The position numbers and the translations under genes were made by a program. 53,534 bases of DNA, taken from NCBI GenBank assembly GCA_024280455.1, contig JAJRQC010000064.1:1-53534 (forward strand), read 5' to 3'. Position 1 is the stretch's first letter, and the number at the start of each line of letters is the position of its first letter. Under the pieces are notes generated by a model. It did no database searches and had not been told where the DNA came from. It saw nothing but the letters and a program-made list of their open reading frames with translations. Source of the stretch: Deltaproteobacteria bacterium (lineage in GTDB: Bacteria > Desulfobacterota > Desulfobulbia > Desulfobulbales > Desulfobulbaceae). Positions 7,775-15,631 of the stretch are shown piece after piece.

Positions 7775-7986
7775 GGGGTGCATTCCCATTTTGTTGAAAA
7801 GGCTTAAGATGTTATCAAACACGTTGTTTTTTTGGTGGGCGATGTCCACCCTACACTCTGCAATTTGCTGTTTTGTGGTGGGCACCGCCCACCAATCCAA
7901 AGCATGCTAAACCTCGTAGATTTCGAATGCCTAACTAACAAAATAAGGTCGAAGTATGAGGTCGCGACAAAATGGGAATGCGCCCC
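7775..7986. mobile_element. MITE family 1, second complete copy with target duplication
   Basis: It runs from GGGGTGCATTCCCATTTTGT to ACAAAATGGGAATGCGCCCC and matches the element at 3185-3388 along its length, including the internal GGTGGGCG...CGCCCACC palindrome. ACTCACGGGG stands at 7769-7778 and again at 7988-7997, giving a probable target-site duplication of 6-10 bases (the exact size is blurred by G-runs shared with the element end). Confidence 0.88.
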
Positions 7987-8006
7987 CACTCACGGGGTTT
8001 GTAACC

Positions 8007-8208
8007 AGTGCCTGTCCATAAACGGTATTTTCGCCCGATCCCGGCGTCATGCTCAAAAAAGATGGACTCGTGAAAAGAAAAAAATGCCATTTGCACTATA
8101 CGGAACTACAGTAAGTTATAACCTTTCGGAATGCCACTTATATGCCTGTGCTTATTTTTATCGCATTCCTTGACCTCGGACGAAAATTCGTATTTCTGGA
8201 CAGGCACT
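8007..8208. mobile_element. MITE family 2
   Basis: This is a 202-base element with perfect 11-base ends, AGTGCCTGTCC (8007-8017) and GGACAGGCACT (8198-8208). The similarity of the two ends extends to about 33 bases with few mismatches (ATAAACGGTATTTTCGCCCGA against AGAAATACGAATTTTCGTCCGA). No coding capacity is evident. It lies only ten bases from the target duplication of the neighbouring MITE. Its interior (8061-8130) is homologous, in reverse, to 41800-41869. Confidence 0.8.
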
Positions 8209-8355
8209 AACTATGTGTTTTTACATACCTCAATTCTGTAAGTTGTTACAGGTGGTGCAGATTTTCGCAGTCACTTCTGTTCGCTATAGTCCCTCTATGC
8301 GGGCTGGAGTGACCGCGTAAAGGTCGTCACCTGTGGTTTATGTATTATCTGCTGA

Positions 8356-9087
8356 GTGTTCCGGGTCGTGACTGACAGTCTGGTATATAGATCAGCCCGG
8401 ATTCTGGTTGTTATTCCCGCATATAATGAGGGGCGAAATATCGGAGCTGTCCTGGAAGGTGTTATCCGGGAGGATGGATTTGATATAGTGGTCGTTGATG
8501 ACGACAGTACCGATAACTCTATAGAAGAGGCTCTTCGCTATCAGGTAACCGTGCTGCCGTTGTCCATTCGTCTCGGAGCCTGGGGTGCAACTCAGACCGG
8601 CATACGATATGGTCTGCTGAACGGCTACGATGTCTTTGTGACCATGGATGCCGATGGTCAGCACCATGCCGGTGATCTTCCTTTGCTGGCTCGGGAATTA
8701 GTCGGCAATGAAGTGGATGTCGTTATCGGGTCATGCCCGGGGCGGGGCAGTGCTGCAAGGAAAACGGCCTGGTGGATGTTTCGCAGGTTATCCGGACTCA
8801 AACTGGAAGATTTGACATCCGGGCTCAAAGCCTACAGTAAACAGGCCGCCTGTCATCTGGTCAAGGCCGATACAACCATTTTTGACTATCAGGATCTCGG
8901 GGTCATTTTGTATTTGCTGAAAAACGGGATGATAATCAGAGAAAAAGATGTCGCCATGTGCCCCCGGAGTGATGGGAAATCGAGGATTTTTGATTCCTGG
9001 TTGCTGGTCGTTAAGTATATGCTGCAAACGCTGGTTCTCTGCCTTGCCATGCGAATTGAAAAAAGATCGTCGAACTACGAAAAATAA
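8356..9087 (+). CDS. GT2 polyprenyl-phosphate sugar synthase-like (DPM1 family)
   Basis: This 243-residue GT-A transferase resembles dolichol/polyprenyl-phosphate mannose or glucose synthases, which move a sugar from a nucleotide donor to a lipid phosphate to supply periplasmic GT-C enzymes. Motifs are ILVVIPAYNEGRNIG (16-30), VVDDDSTDNS (47-56) and MDADGQHHAGD (97-107). Unlike GtrB-type enzymes it has no C-terminal pair of membrane helices; the separate DUF2304 membrane protein at 9389 may anchor it. GTG 8356 is used here, GTG 8368 is possible. A fused version of the same pair (DUF2304-like plus GT2) occurs at 27121. Confidence 0.85.
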   Translation: MFRVVTDSLVYRSARILVVIPAYNEGRNIGAVLEGVIREDGFDIVVVDDDSTDNSIEEALRYQVTVLPLSIRLGAWGATQTGIRYGLLNGYDVFVTMDADGQHHAGDLPLLARELVGNEVDVVIGSCPGRGSAARKTAWWMFRRLSGLKLEDLTSGLKAYSKQAACHLVKADTTIFDYQDLGVILYLLKNGMIIREKDVAMCPRSDGKSRIFDSWLLVVKYMLQTLVLCLAMRIEKRSSNYEK

Positions 9088-9138
9088 CAGTTTTCTGAGT
9101 ACCTTCTCCAAAAGTGGCGGTAAGTGGTGGTACAACTC

Positions 9139-9172
9139 CTGGATCCCCGATAACAACATTCGGGGAGGACGA
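9139..9172. repeat. REP palindrome copy 2
   Basis: CTGGATCCCCGATAACAACA followed by TTCGGGGAGGACGA is the same family as 3694-3727, with a GT-to-GG change in one arm. Confidence 0.75.
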
Positions 9173-9334
9173 TCGTAACTCACAGTAAAGACGTCATTCC
9201 GGCGCAGGTTTTGTTTTCGTCATCGCCGCGCAGGCTGGGATCCATAATACCTTGGAGCTGTGCTGGGTCGGAGTCGACGCTTACCTCTCGTCTTCACGGG
9301 AATGACCAAAAATAATAGAAGGATGGTTTGTATG

Positions 9335-9360
9335 AAACTATCTCGGATAGTTTGATTTTT
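9335..9360 (+). terminator. Possible intrinsic terminator
   Basis: An eight-base perfect stem AAACTATC / GATAGTTT with loop TCG is followed by GATTTTT. The stem is AT-rich, so termination strength is doubtful. It lies between the GT2 at 8356 and the DUF2304 gene and would separate them transcriptionally. Confidence 0.45.
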
Positions 9361-9388
9361 CTAGACAGAAAAAAGAGTTGAGGAGGGG

Positions 9389-9739
9389 ATGGGGTATCAG
9401 TTAATTTCCGCCGCCATCGGCTGCGGTATCGGCATCAGCATTCTTGTGCTCATACGAAAAAATCATCTGCATAGCGGTTATGCGATCTGGTGGCTTCTGA
9501 CAGCTGCTTCAATAATGGTGTTTGGTCTTTTTCCCAGGCTCATTGATACAATAGGTCACTCTTTCGGGGTAAGTTACCCGCCTGTTCTCCTGATTGTTTT
9601 CGGGGTGTGTGTTCTCATGGTGAAGATTCTGATTATGGATATTGAACGAACCAAACAGGAGCAGAAACTCCGCCGCCTTGTCCAGCGACTGGCTTTGCTG
9701 GAAGCAATGAAGAGAGATAAAGGAGAGAACGATACATGA
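9389..9739 (+). CDS. DUF2304 membrane protein
   Basis: This 116-residue protein has three hydrophobic segments (about residues 3-22, 32-50, 63-83) and a charged C-terminal helix (ERTKQEQKLRRLVQRLALLE), the usual DUF2304 layout. Such proteins are commonly encoded beside DPM1-like GT2 genes, as here, and probably anchor or assist them at the membrane; the molecular role is not established. A very strong ribosome site (AGGAGGGG) sits only two or three bases before the ATG at 9389, closer than optimal. The pair is separated by 301 bases of repeats, unlike the fused homologue at 27121-28173. Confidence 0.75.
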   Translation: MGYQLISAAIGCGIGISILVLIRKNHLHSGYAIWWLLTAASIMVFGLFPRLIDTIGHSFGVSYPPVLLIVFGVCVLMVKILIMDIERTKQEQKLRRLVQRLALLEAMKRDKGENDT

Positions 9740-9791
9740 TGGTTTCGTTAAAAGTCTTCGATCCCGTCATCCCGTGCTGGGATCCATTAAC

Positions 9792-9876
9792 AGCTGGTGA
9801 ACAATCACCAGCTCCAGGAGCCATAGCCGTCAAGCTGACGTAAAGTCATCCCCGAGTGTCGTTGTCGGGGATCCAG
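9792..9876. repeat. REP cluster: hairpin plus REP copy 3
   Basis: AGCTGGTGA (9792-9800) pairs perfectly with TCACCAGCT (9805-9813) around ACAA. Bases 9845-9876 (GTCATCCCCGAGTGTCG...GGGGATCCAG) are a REP palindrome, inverted relative to 3694-3727. GTCATCCCGTGCTGGGATCC at 9765 is a further diverged member. Confidence 0.75.
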
Positions 9877-9954
9877 TAAAACTCGCTTGACATTTCCCGG
9901 AATAACTTCACGGGAATGGAAAAACTGAAAAATCAGAGTTCTGACGAAACCATC

Positions 9955-10818
9955 ATGAATATTAAAATCTTGTTTTTGCTCTGCTGTGCTCTGCTGCTTG
10001 TCGTGACCTCGCCTGCGATCGGTAAATGTATAAAAGGGAACTGTAAAAATGGTATGGGAACGTTTGTGCTGCCGCGTGGTGATAGATATGTCGGTTCGTT
10101 TCGAAACGGCAAGCCCGACGGCAAAGGTGTATTAAACTATGCCTCCGGCAACAAATATGAAGGGGATTTTCAAAACGGGAAACCCCATGGTGAGGGGACC
10201 TATATCTACGCTGACGGTGAAAAGTATGTCGGTAGCTATGAGCACGGCAAAAAAAGCGGCTATGGCGTGTATACCTGGGTCGATGGCACAACCTACAGTG
10301 GAGAGTATCTCAACGGGGTCAAGAATGGCCGGGGCAAGCGAATCTATCCCGATGGTTCTATATATGAGGGGCAATGTGTCGATGGGATGTTGACCGGCCA
10401 GGGAACGATGATCTGGCCTAACGGTGATAAATACGTCGGCAGTTTTAACGATGGTCTGATGTACGGCGAGGGTGTCATGTCCTGGAAAAACGGTGATACA
10501 TACGACGGATACTGGAAAGACGATACCATGGAGGGACAGGGAGTTTTTACCTGGAAAAATGGTGATGTGTATTCCGGTGAGTGGAGACGCAATAAAACGC
10601 ACGGCCAGGGCAAGTTTAGCTGGAAGGCCGGGGATTCTTATGAGGGGGAGTTTAAAAATGATGTAATCGACGGGGCGGGCATCTACAGGGGGAAGAATGG
10701 AAAAGTTGTTTACGGCAAATGGAAGGAAGGGGTGTTGTTGAAAAAACTGCCGCTCCCCGGGAAAAAAATAAAAGAAAAGGTTGTCCGGAGTTTGCCTGAT
10801 AACGGTACAATCGACTGA
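9955..10818 (+). CDS. Exported MORN-repeat protein
   Basis: This 287-residue protein starts with a clear signal peptide (MNIKILFLLCCALLLVVTSP, cleavage likely near AIG-KC) and then consists of about ten 23-residue MORN repeats of the form YxGxFxNGxxxGxGxxxWxNGD, for example KYVGSFNDGLMYGEGVMSWK and TYDGYWKDDTMEGQGVF. It ends with a basic tail (LPGKKIKEKVVRSL). An in-frame ATG at 9916 would place 13 polar residues before the signal peptide, so 9955 is preferred, although neither has a good ribosome site. MORN repeats form elongated beta-hairpin rods that bind partners or membranes. The stop overlaps the ATG of the next gene by one base, so the two are coupled and probably act together in the envelope. 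Confidence 0.85.
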   Translation: MNIKILFLLCCALLLVVTSPAIGKCIKGNCKNGMGTFVLPRGDRYVGSFRNGKPDGKGVLNYASGNKYEGDFQNGKPHGEGTYIYADGEKYVGSYEHGKKSGYGVYTWVDGTTYSGEYLNGVKNGRGKRIYPDGSIYEGQCVDGMLTGQGTMIWPNGDKYVGSFNDGLMYGEGVMSWKNGDTYDGYWKDDTMEGQGVFTWKNGDVYSGEWRRNKTHGQGKFSWKAGDSYEGEFKNDVIDGAGIYRGKNGKVVYGKWKEGVLLKKLPLPGKKIKEKVVRSLPDNGTID

Positions 10819-12614
10819 TGCACAATTTTTTTTCGTTACAAACTGTTCGAGAACGGGCCGGCTATCTGTACCCCCTGCTGATTTGTATTGTTGTTCTGAT
10901 TGTCTACGGCCATACGCTTTCGGTCCCGTTTTACATGGACGATTATTCATCCATTGTCGACAATCCGGCTATTACCCCGCAGGGCGGAATAGCTGCCCTC
11001 TGGGGATACTGTAAGCTACGGCTGATTGGTTACCTTACTTTTGCAGCAAATTACGCTGTGAACGGCCTTCAGGTTACCGGGTATCATGTCGTTAATATAC
11101 TGATCCATTGTCTTGCCGGTTTTTCCGTTCTCCGGCTGGTTGCCGGATTGATTCAAACGCCTGTGATTCGGAATAAATATTATGCAGCCAATCTGGAGTG
11201 GCTGCCGCTGGTTGTGGCCTTACTTTTCGTCCTGCATCCGCTCCAGATCCAGGCGGTGACCTATATCGTCCAAAGATTGACTTCCCTTGCCGCCCTGTTT
11301 TACATCTCAAGTCTTTCCTGTTTTGTCTATGCCAGGCTGTGCAGCGGAACATCGAAAGGACGGTTTTATTTTTATATCGCCGGATGCGCCGTCTTCGCCC
11401 TCCTGGCATTTTTCACAAAGCAGAACACTCTGACCTTGCCTCTGGCCATGATACTTGTGGAGTGTCTGTTTTTTATCGATTCCCGGCGGAAAACTCTTCG
11501 AGCCCTGCTGTTTCTTTCCGGCGGGATGCTTGCACTCTGGGTCATAATGGCTTCATTATTTCATATGAATCCGTTGTCTCTATCATCACTGGAGCGTTTG
11601 ACTCAGGAAACAGAGTTGATCTCAAGGCCGGATTACTTTTTAACTCAGCTCAGAGTCCTGTGGATATATGTCGGCCTGTTTTTCTGGCCGGCCGGTTTAC
11701 ATCTTGACCATGATATCGCATTGTCGAATAGTTTGTCCCCTGATGTGCTTGTCGGGTTGTCCGGGCATGTATTTGTACTGGCCGTTGCATTGGCCCTGGT
11801 ACGAAGAGTACCTCTGGTCTCTTTTGGTGTGCTGTTTTTTTATCTCGGCCATTCTATTGAATCCAGCTTTATCCCTATCCGGGACGTCCTGTTTGAGCAC
11901 CGCACGTATTTACCCAACCTTGGACTATGTCTGATCGTCGGTTGGGTTCTCGTCTACTGGATGCCGAAAGTGGTTGGCAACAAGGCGGCCTTCGGCACGG
12001 TTGTACTCCTCTGCCTGGTCCTTGGGACTGTAACGTGGTCACGAAATGCTCTGTGGCGGGACCCTGTAGCGTTATGGCGGGATTCGGCTATCCATGCACC
12101 GAATAAAGCAAGGCCCTGGAGCGAGTTGGGGAAATACCTGCTGCAGGAAGGGGACAACGTCGGAGCCTTAAAAATTTTTCTGCAGGTAACGGAAAAATCT
12201 CAGGGCATAGGTGAAACGGGAAAAATGCCTCCGAGGCTGGATGAGACCGCAATGGTTAACCTTGTAGTTGCTCTGGCCAAGGGCGGTGAATATGAGCTGG
12301 CACTTTTTGTTACAAATAAGGTGCTGGAACAAAAGATTACAACTGTGAATAATTCCAGGATGTTGAATAATAAAGGAAACATTTTGTATAAACTCAAAAG
12401 GATGCAAAAGGCGGAAGCCGCATACAGAGAGGCATTCCGCGTATTTAAAGAGAATTATATGGCAATGAATAACCTTGGTTACATTCTCGTTATACAAGAT
12501 CGGTTGGATGAAGCCGAGGAGGTACTCGTCATGGTTCCTGCGTCCTGCCCTTACTCTGAAAAAAGGGACAAGATTTTAGCAAAAGTTAGGAAAAGACGGA
12601 ATGCTTTGCGCTAG
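10818..12614 (+). CDS. TMTC-like multi-pass membrane protein with TPRs (putative GT-C)
   Basis: This 598-residue protein has about nine to ten membrane segments up to residue ~400, then a soluble TPR region (about 405-598). The membrane part has the hallmarks of TMTC/PMT-like GT-C proteins: YMDDYSSIVDNP near residue 37-48 in the first periplasmic loop, YHVVNILIHCLAGFSVLR, and HPLQIQAVTYIVQRLTSLAA. These enzymes use lipid-phosphate sugars, which DPM-like GT2 proteins in this window could supply. Acidic residues D39/D40 are candidate catalytic residues. The TPR part includes NNKGNILYKLKRMQKAEAAY. Transferase activity is inferred from the family. Confidence 0.78.
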   Translation: MHNFFSLQTVRERAGYLYPLLICIVVLIVYGHTLSVPFYMDDYSSIVDNPAITPQGGIAALWGYCKLRLIGYLTFAANYAVNGLQVTGYHVVNILIHCLAGFSVLRLVAGLIQTPVIRNKYYAANLEWLPLVVALLFVLHPLQIQAVTYIVQRLTSLAALFYISSLSCFVYARLCSGTSKGRFYFYIAGCAVFALLAFFTKQNTLTLPLAMILVECLFFIDSRRKTLRALLFLSGGMLALWVIMASLFHMNPLSLSSLERLTQETELISRPDYFLTQLRVLWIYVGLFFWPAGLHLDHDIALSNSLSPDVLVGLSGHVFVLAVALALVRRVPLVSFGVLFFYLGHSIESSFIPIRDVLFEHRTYLPNLGLCLIVGWVLVYWMPKVVGNKAAFGTVVLLCLVLGTVTWSRNALWRDPVALWRDSAIHAPNKARPWSELGKYLLQEGDNVGALKIFLQVTEKSQGIGETGKMPPRLDETAMVNLVVALAKGGEYELALFVTNKVLEQKITTVNNSRMLNNKGNILYKLKRMQKAEAAYREAFRVFKENYMAMNNLGYILVIQDRLDEAEEVLVMVPASCPYSEKRDKILAKVRKRRNALR

Positions 12615-12778
12615 AAGGCTTTTGACCATTTTTTATGTTTAAAGGCTGTATTTGACTGGAAAGAAAACGAGTAATTTCTTTTTTTTTCTTGTCTCAAAAG
12701 CTTATTTTTGATATGTTTTACTTTAAAGATAAGAATTTAAAGGCATTGACGAGAATAAATAAAGGAAGGGGAGAAAGC

Positions 12779-13009
12779 GTGAAAAATAAGATTCTTGTAG
12801 GACTGTGTTGTCTTATGCTGATGAGTGCTACTTTGTTTGCCGCGGGATCAGTCTTGGCGAGCGGTGAACTCAATGAGGATAATCTGGACGTTAGCTGGGA
12901 TACTTCGGATGCTATCACCACAGGCGGTATGTCGATCCTGATGATGATGCCGGCAATTCTGGGTGCTGTTAAAGCTGGTTTGAATAAAATGCAGCAGAGT
13001 GTTGAGTAG
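12779..13009 (+). CDS. Small secreted protein of unknown function
   Basis: This 76-residue product starts at GTG 12779, preceded by GGAAGGGGAG, a strong ribosome site; the longer open frame from 12689 has none. It has a signal peptide (MKNKILVGLCCLMLMSATLF, likely cleavage after VLAS), a short acidic stretch (GELNEDNLDVSWDTSD) and a second hydrophobic segment GGMSILMMMPAILGAVKAGL. The mature part would be about 48 residues with one membrane-active or helical segment. I recognise no family. It stands alone between the TMTC-like gene and a good terminator (13032-13071), so it is probably its own short transcript unit or the end of the preceding operon. Confidence 0.6.
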   Translation: MKNKILVGLCCLMLMSATLFAAGSVLASGELNEDNLDVSWDTSDAITTGGMSILMMMPAILGAVKAGLNKMQQSVE

Positions 13010-13354
13010 TAAAAGAAAAATGCTGTTTTTTTACCCCTGGAAATGAAATGTACAGGGGTATTACTATTTTTGGCGCTGAAAAAATAAGAATTGAGAGCTT
13101 CTAACCCAGCATACTTTTTTAGGGTTGCAAGGATAACGCGATTGCCAAAGTCAAAGTTTGTTGAAAAATCCGACGGGGTTTTTGCGTGGTCAATTACAAG
13201 GAATTGTTTAACGCACTTGTTTCATTGTATGCGGCAAGGGATTGACTGCTCCGCTAGGAAGTTTGCTTTGCGCAGCTAGCCGTCGTTCTATGGCGAAAAA
13301 ATGTTGTGCTGAGTGTTCTTATGGGCGGCATGGGCAATCCAAACAGGTTTATTG
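13010..13354. other. Intergenic stretch before wzz
   Basis: Apart from the terminator at 13032-13071 I see no gene or clear repeat here. The open frame at 13091-13279 has no ribosome site, no domain and unusual composition. A promoter for wzz probably lies here but none stands out. Confidence 0.5.
13032..13071 (+). terminator. Intrinsic terminator
   Basis: TACCCCTG (13032-13039) pairs with CAGGGGTA (13053-13060), loop GAAATGAAATGTA, followed by TTACTATTTTT. It ends transcription of the small secreted protein gene. Confidence 0.75.
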
Positions 13355-14455
13355 ATGAGAGCGAATAATGCGAAGTCAGCGTTTAGTGATGGGGATACTT
13401 GTCATAGCGTGGTCGCAGGAGATGTAACTCTTGCGGAGTTGTTTCAGGCCTTGGTTCGACAACGAAGAATGATTTTCGGCGTAGTTTTTGCAGGTGTGAT
13501 TGTAGTGACATTGGTTACCTTTTTGATTTCACCGGTATACAGAAGTGAGTCGGTTATACTGCCTCCTCGGTCATTATATGTAGAGCGCTTAACGGTACCT
13601 GATTTATACGAAATTACATCCGCTGATCTTTATGCAAGAGTTATCAGGAATTTAAGAAGTAGCGATCTTCGTTACCGTTTTTTTAAAGAAAACAACCTGT
13701 TTGAAAAGCTACAGGGGAAAAAGGAGAGTGCAGATGCTGAATATGGTACATTCCTTGAAGATTTCGATGAGGTGATACGGGTTTAAAAGAGTTCTGGTAA
13801 GGATGAAGGTGACGATTTTTTTACCGTGACGATGGATGGGGCCGAACCGGAGTCGCTGAATGTCTGGTTGACTGGTTTTATAGATTTTGTTGATGGGTAT
13901 ACTATAAAAAATGTAACAGATGCCATTCTCGCAAAACAACACAGGCGCCAGGTTCAGCTTCAGAATCAGATTGAAGGGTTGCGAAATATAGCAAAAAGCA
14001 GGAGGCGGGACAGGATTACCAGGTTGGAAGAATCTGCAGCCATTGCTGAGCAATTAGGACTTTCAGGGGATTTGGAGTATTTGTATCCCTACAGTCAAAA
14101 AAGAGCTAAAGCCAACCTCGTGATTGTTATAGGGAAAGAGAGTCCGAAATATTTACGAGGATCCAGAGCATTACTTGCGGAAGCGAGGACGTTGAAAAAA
14201 AGAAAAAGCGATGACCCATTCATTGAGGATTTGAGAAGTTTACAGGAAAAGCTTTTTTTCTTGGAAAAATTGCAAATTGTGCCAAGAAGTGAGGTACATG
14301 CATTGCGTATCGATCAACGTGCGATGACGATTGAAGATCCTATTAAACCTAACCGTATCTTGATTATCGCTTTAGGTTTTCTCGTGAGCCTGTTTTTTGG
14401 TTTTTTTGTGGGATTTCTGAAAGATTTGTTTGAGGTAAAGCGATGTGAAGTGTAA
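13355..14455 (+). pseudogene. wzz: Wzz-type chain-length determinant interrupted by in-frame stop
   Basis: Bases 13355-14455 form one continuous frame of 366 codons broken only by TAA at 13784-13786 (codon 144). The N-terminal part has the Wzz layout: cytoplasmic start, TVLAELFQAL-like amphipathic stretch (DVTLAELFQALVRQRRMIFG), a membrane helix (FAGVIVVTLVTFLIS) and PVYRSESVILPP. After the stop the same frame continues with a coiled-coil-rich periplasmic part (QHRRQVQLQNQIEGL...) and ends with IEDPIKPNRILIIALGFLVS, the proline-rich motif and second membrane helix. Wzz co-polymerases set the modal length of Wzy-made polymers. A single C-to-T change (CAA to TAA) explains the stop. Unless a sequencing error, it should abolish function or yield two fragments. 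Confidence 0.85.
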
Positions 14456-14738
14456 GCAGCTGCGTAATTTAAGGTGTGTGTGTCACCTACAGATCCATAT
14501 GTTCAAATCGTGACGTATTTTCATCGAAAATGATAGTGACCGGATGTTGCTTTTGAGGTGTAAGATAACTTTAAGTATTGCGCATGGGATTTCTGAAAAG
14601 GTTGAACATGACGAATAAGGTTAGATTGTGTGAGGCACGAACCACAACCTGATTTGCTGGATTGTCTTGGATGTTGTACAAAAAAAAATCGAGATCAACC
14701 TATATTTTGCTTTGAAAATACTTATATTTTAACATACT

Positions 14739-15569
14739 ATGAAGATATATAAATTAATATCACCGGCTTTTTTAGTCGCCGTCTTGTCTGCTTGTATATT
14801 TTTTGCTTCAACGCTCTTGTCCAGGGCCGAGGGCAATGCTGAGCAAACAAGTTTTGCTGCAACCATTTCAATGGATGTTAAAAATAAATCCCTACGGAGT
14901 GTTCTTCAGGAAATATCCAAACAATCCGGTTACCAAATTGTAGTTAGCGATGATTTACTTGAAATTCCGATTACGGGTAATTTTCAGGGTACTTCCTTGA
15001 CGGCTCTGCTCGGCAGGATACTTAAGGGCACAAATGTTTTTATCTTAGAAGATGATCGACAAAAAACGATTACAGTCCTGACAAGCTTGTCAAAAAAAGA
15101 AGATGCTACTGCTATATCTATGGCAAATGAAGTGCTTGCATCTGGTCGCTATTCGCTTCATGATCTCCAAGGGGTTCAGAAGTCCCTTGACAAATCTCTC
15201 GCCACTTATGATGACAAGATTGAATCCTCGCCGGGTGTTTCTTATCAGAAATTAAAGGGGACTCAACTTCAACTTGATCAAAAGTTGAGTACAAGCTATG
15301 GAAAGCATGAAATTGAAGGTTCTCCAAGCGTAACCTATCAGCAATTATTGAATATTCAAGCTAATCTCAATGATACAATAAATAGAGAAAACAGTGGTGT
15401 TGCGGCTGCTTCCGGAGTAATATATACATTGGCAAGTCGGTCACAGGATGAATTGGACACCTTTGTTTTATCCTATGAAAGTAAAGTTGAGGCCTCACCA
15501 GGGGTCTCTTATAAAGAATTGCGCGCTAATCAGTTAAAACTTGACCAGCAGCTAACGGCTCATAATTAA
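14739..15569 (+). CDS. Exported STN-domain protein with 30-residue SPGVSY repeats
   Basis: This 276-residue protein starts at ATG 14739 with a signal peptide (SPAFLVAVLSACIFFASTLL, cleavage near SRAEG). Residues about 44-114 form an STN domain (secretin/TonB-receptor N-terminal: ISMDVKNKSLRSVLQEISKQ, then VVSDDLLEIPITGNFQGTSL and a TVL strand). No secretin, TonB-box or FecR part follows. Instead five imperfect units of about 30 residues run to the end (134-163, 164-194, 195-223, 224-252, 253-276), with consensus SPGVSYxxLxxxQxxLDxxL, predicted helical. The protein is therefore a periplasmic STN module on a repeat rod. It may partner an outer-membrane channel or the small secreted protein encoded 62 bases downstream. 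No known family covers the repeat part as far as I can tell. Confidence 0.7.
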   Translation: MKIYKLISPAFLVAVLSACIFFASTLLSRAEGNAEQTSFAATISMDVKNKSLRSVLQEISKQSGYQIVVSDDLLEIPITGNFQGTSLTALLGRILKGTNVFILEDDRQKTITVLTSLSKKEDATAISMANEVLASGRYSLHDLQGVQKSLDKSLATYDDKIESSPGVSYQKLKGTQLQLDQKLSTSYGKHEIEGSPSVTYQQLLNIQANLNDTINRENSGVAAASGVIYTLASRSQDELDTFVLSYESKVEASPGVSYKELRANQLKLDQQLTAHN

Positions 15570-15631
15570 AATAAGTGAGCCGATCTCTGGAATCTTTTTG
15601 ATTCCAATCAAAAAAAATAGAGGAGTAAACT

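Larger units (their letters stand above)
7767..8355. other. 589-base gene-free stretch filled by two MITE-type elements
   Basis: Two short mobile elements (7775-7986 and 8007-8208) account for most of this stretch. The last 150 bases before the GT2 at 8356 contain no gene, no clear promoter and no terminator that I can support. Confidence 0.7.
9088..9388. other. Intergenic stretch with REP elements
   Basis: This holds the REP palindrome at 9139-9172, a second palindromic element at about 9194-9305 (GTCATTCC ... GGAATGAC ends with GTCATCGCCGCGCAGG inside), and a terminator-like hairpin at 9335-9360. The DUF2304 gene is preceded by a strong AGGAGG at 9381. No gene is seen. Confidence 0.65.

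Noticed and set aside
2155-8208. CRISPR array
   Set aside because: The repeats are long palindromic elements at irregular distances without uniform spacers.
13091-13279. 62-codon frame before wzz
   Set aside because: No ribosome site, no domain, and atypical composition; probably untranslated spacer.
13090-13345. Possible riboswitch or structured leader before wzz
   Set aside because: I looked for c-di-GMP and other known aptamer cores and found no match that could be supported.
15587-15612. GGAATC-TTTTT-GATTCC hairpin after the STN-repeat gene as a terminator
   Set aside because: It is followed by AAAAAA rather than a T-run on the coding strand and the next gene is only 20 bases further on.
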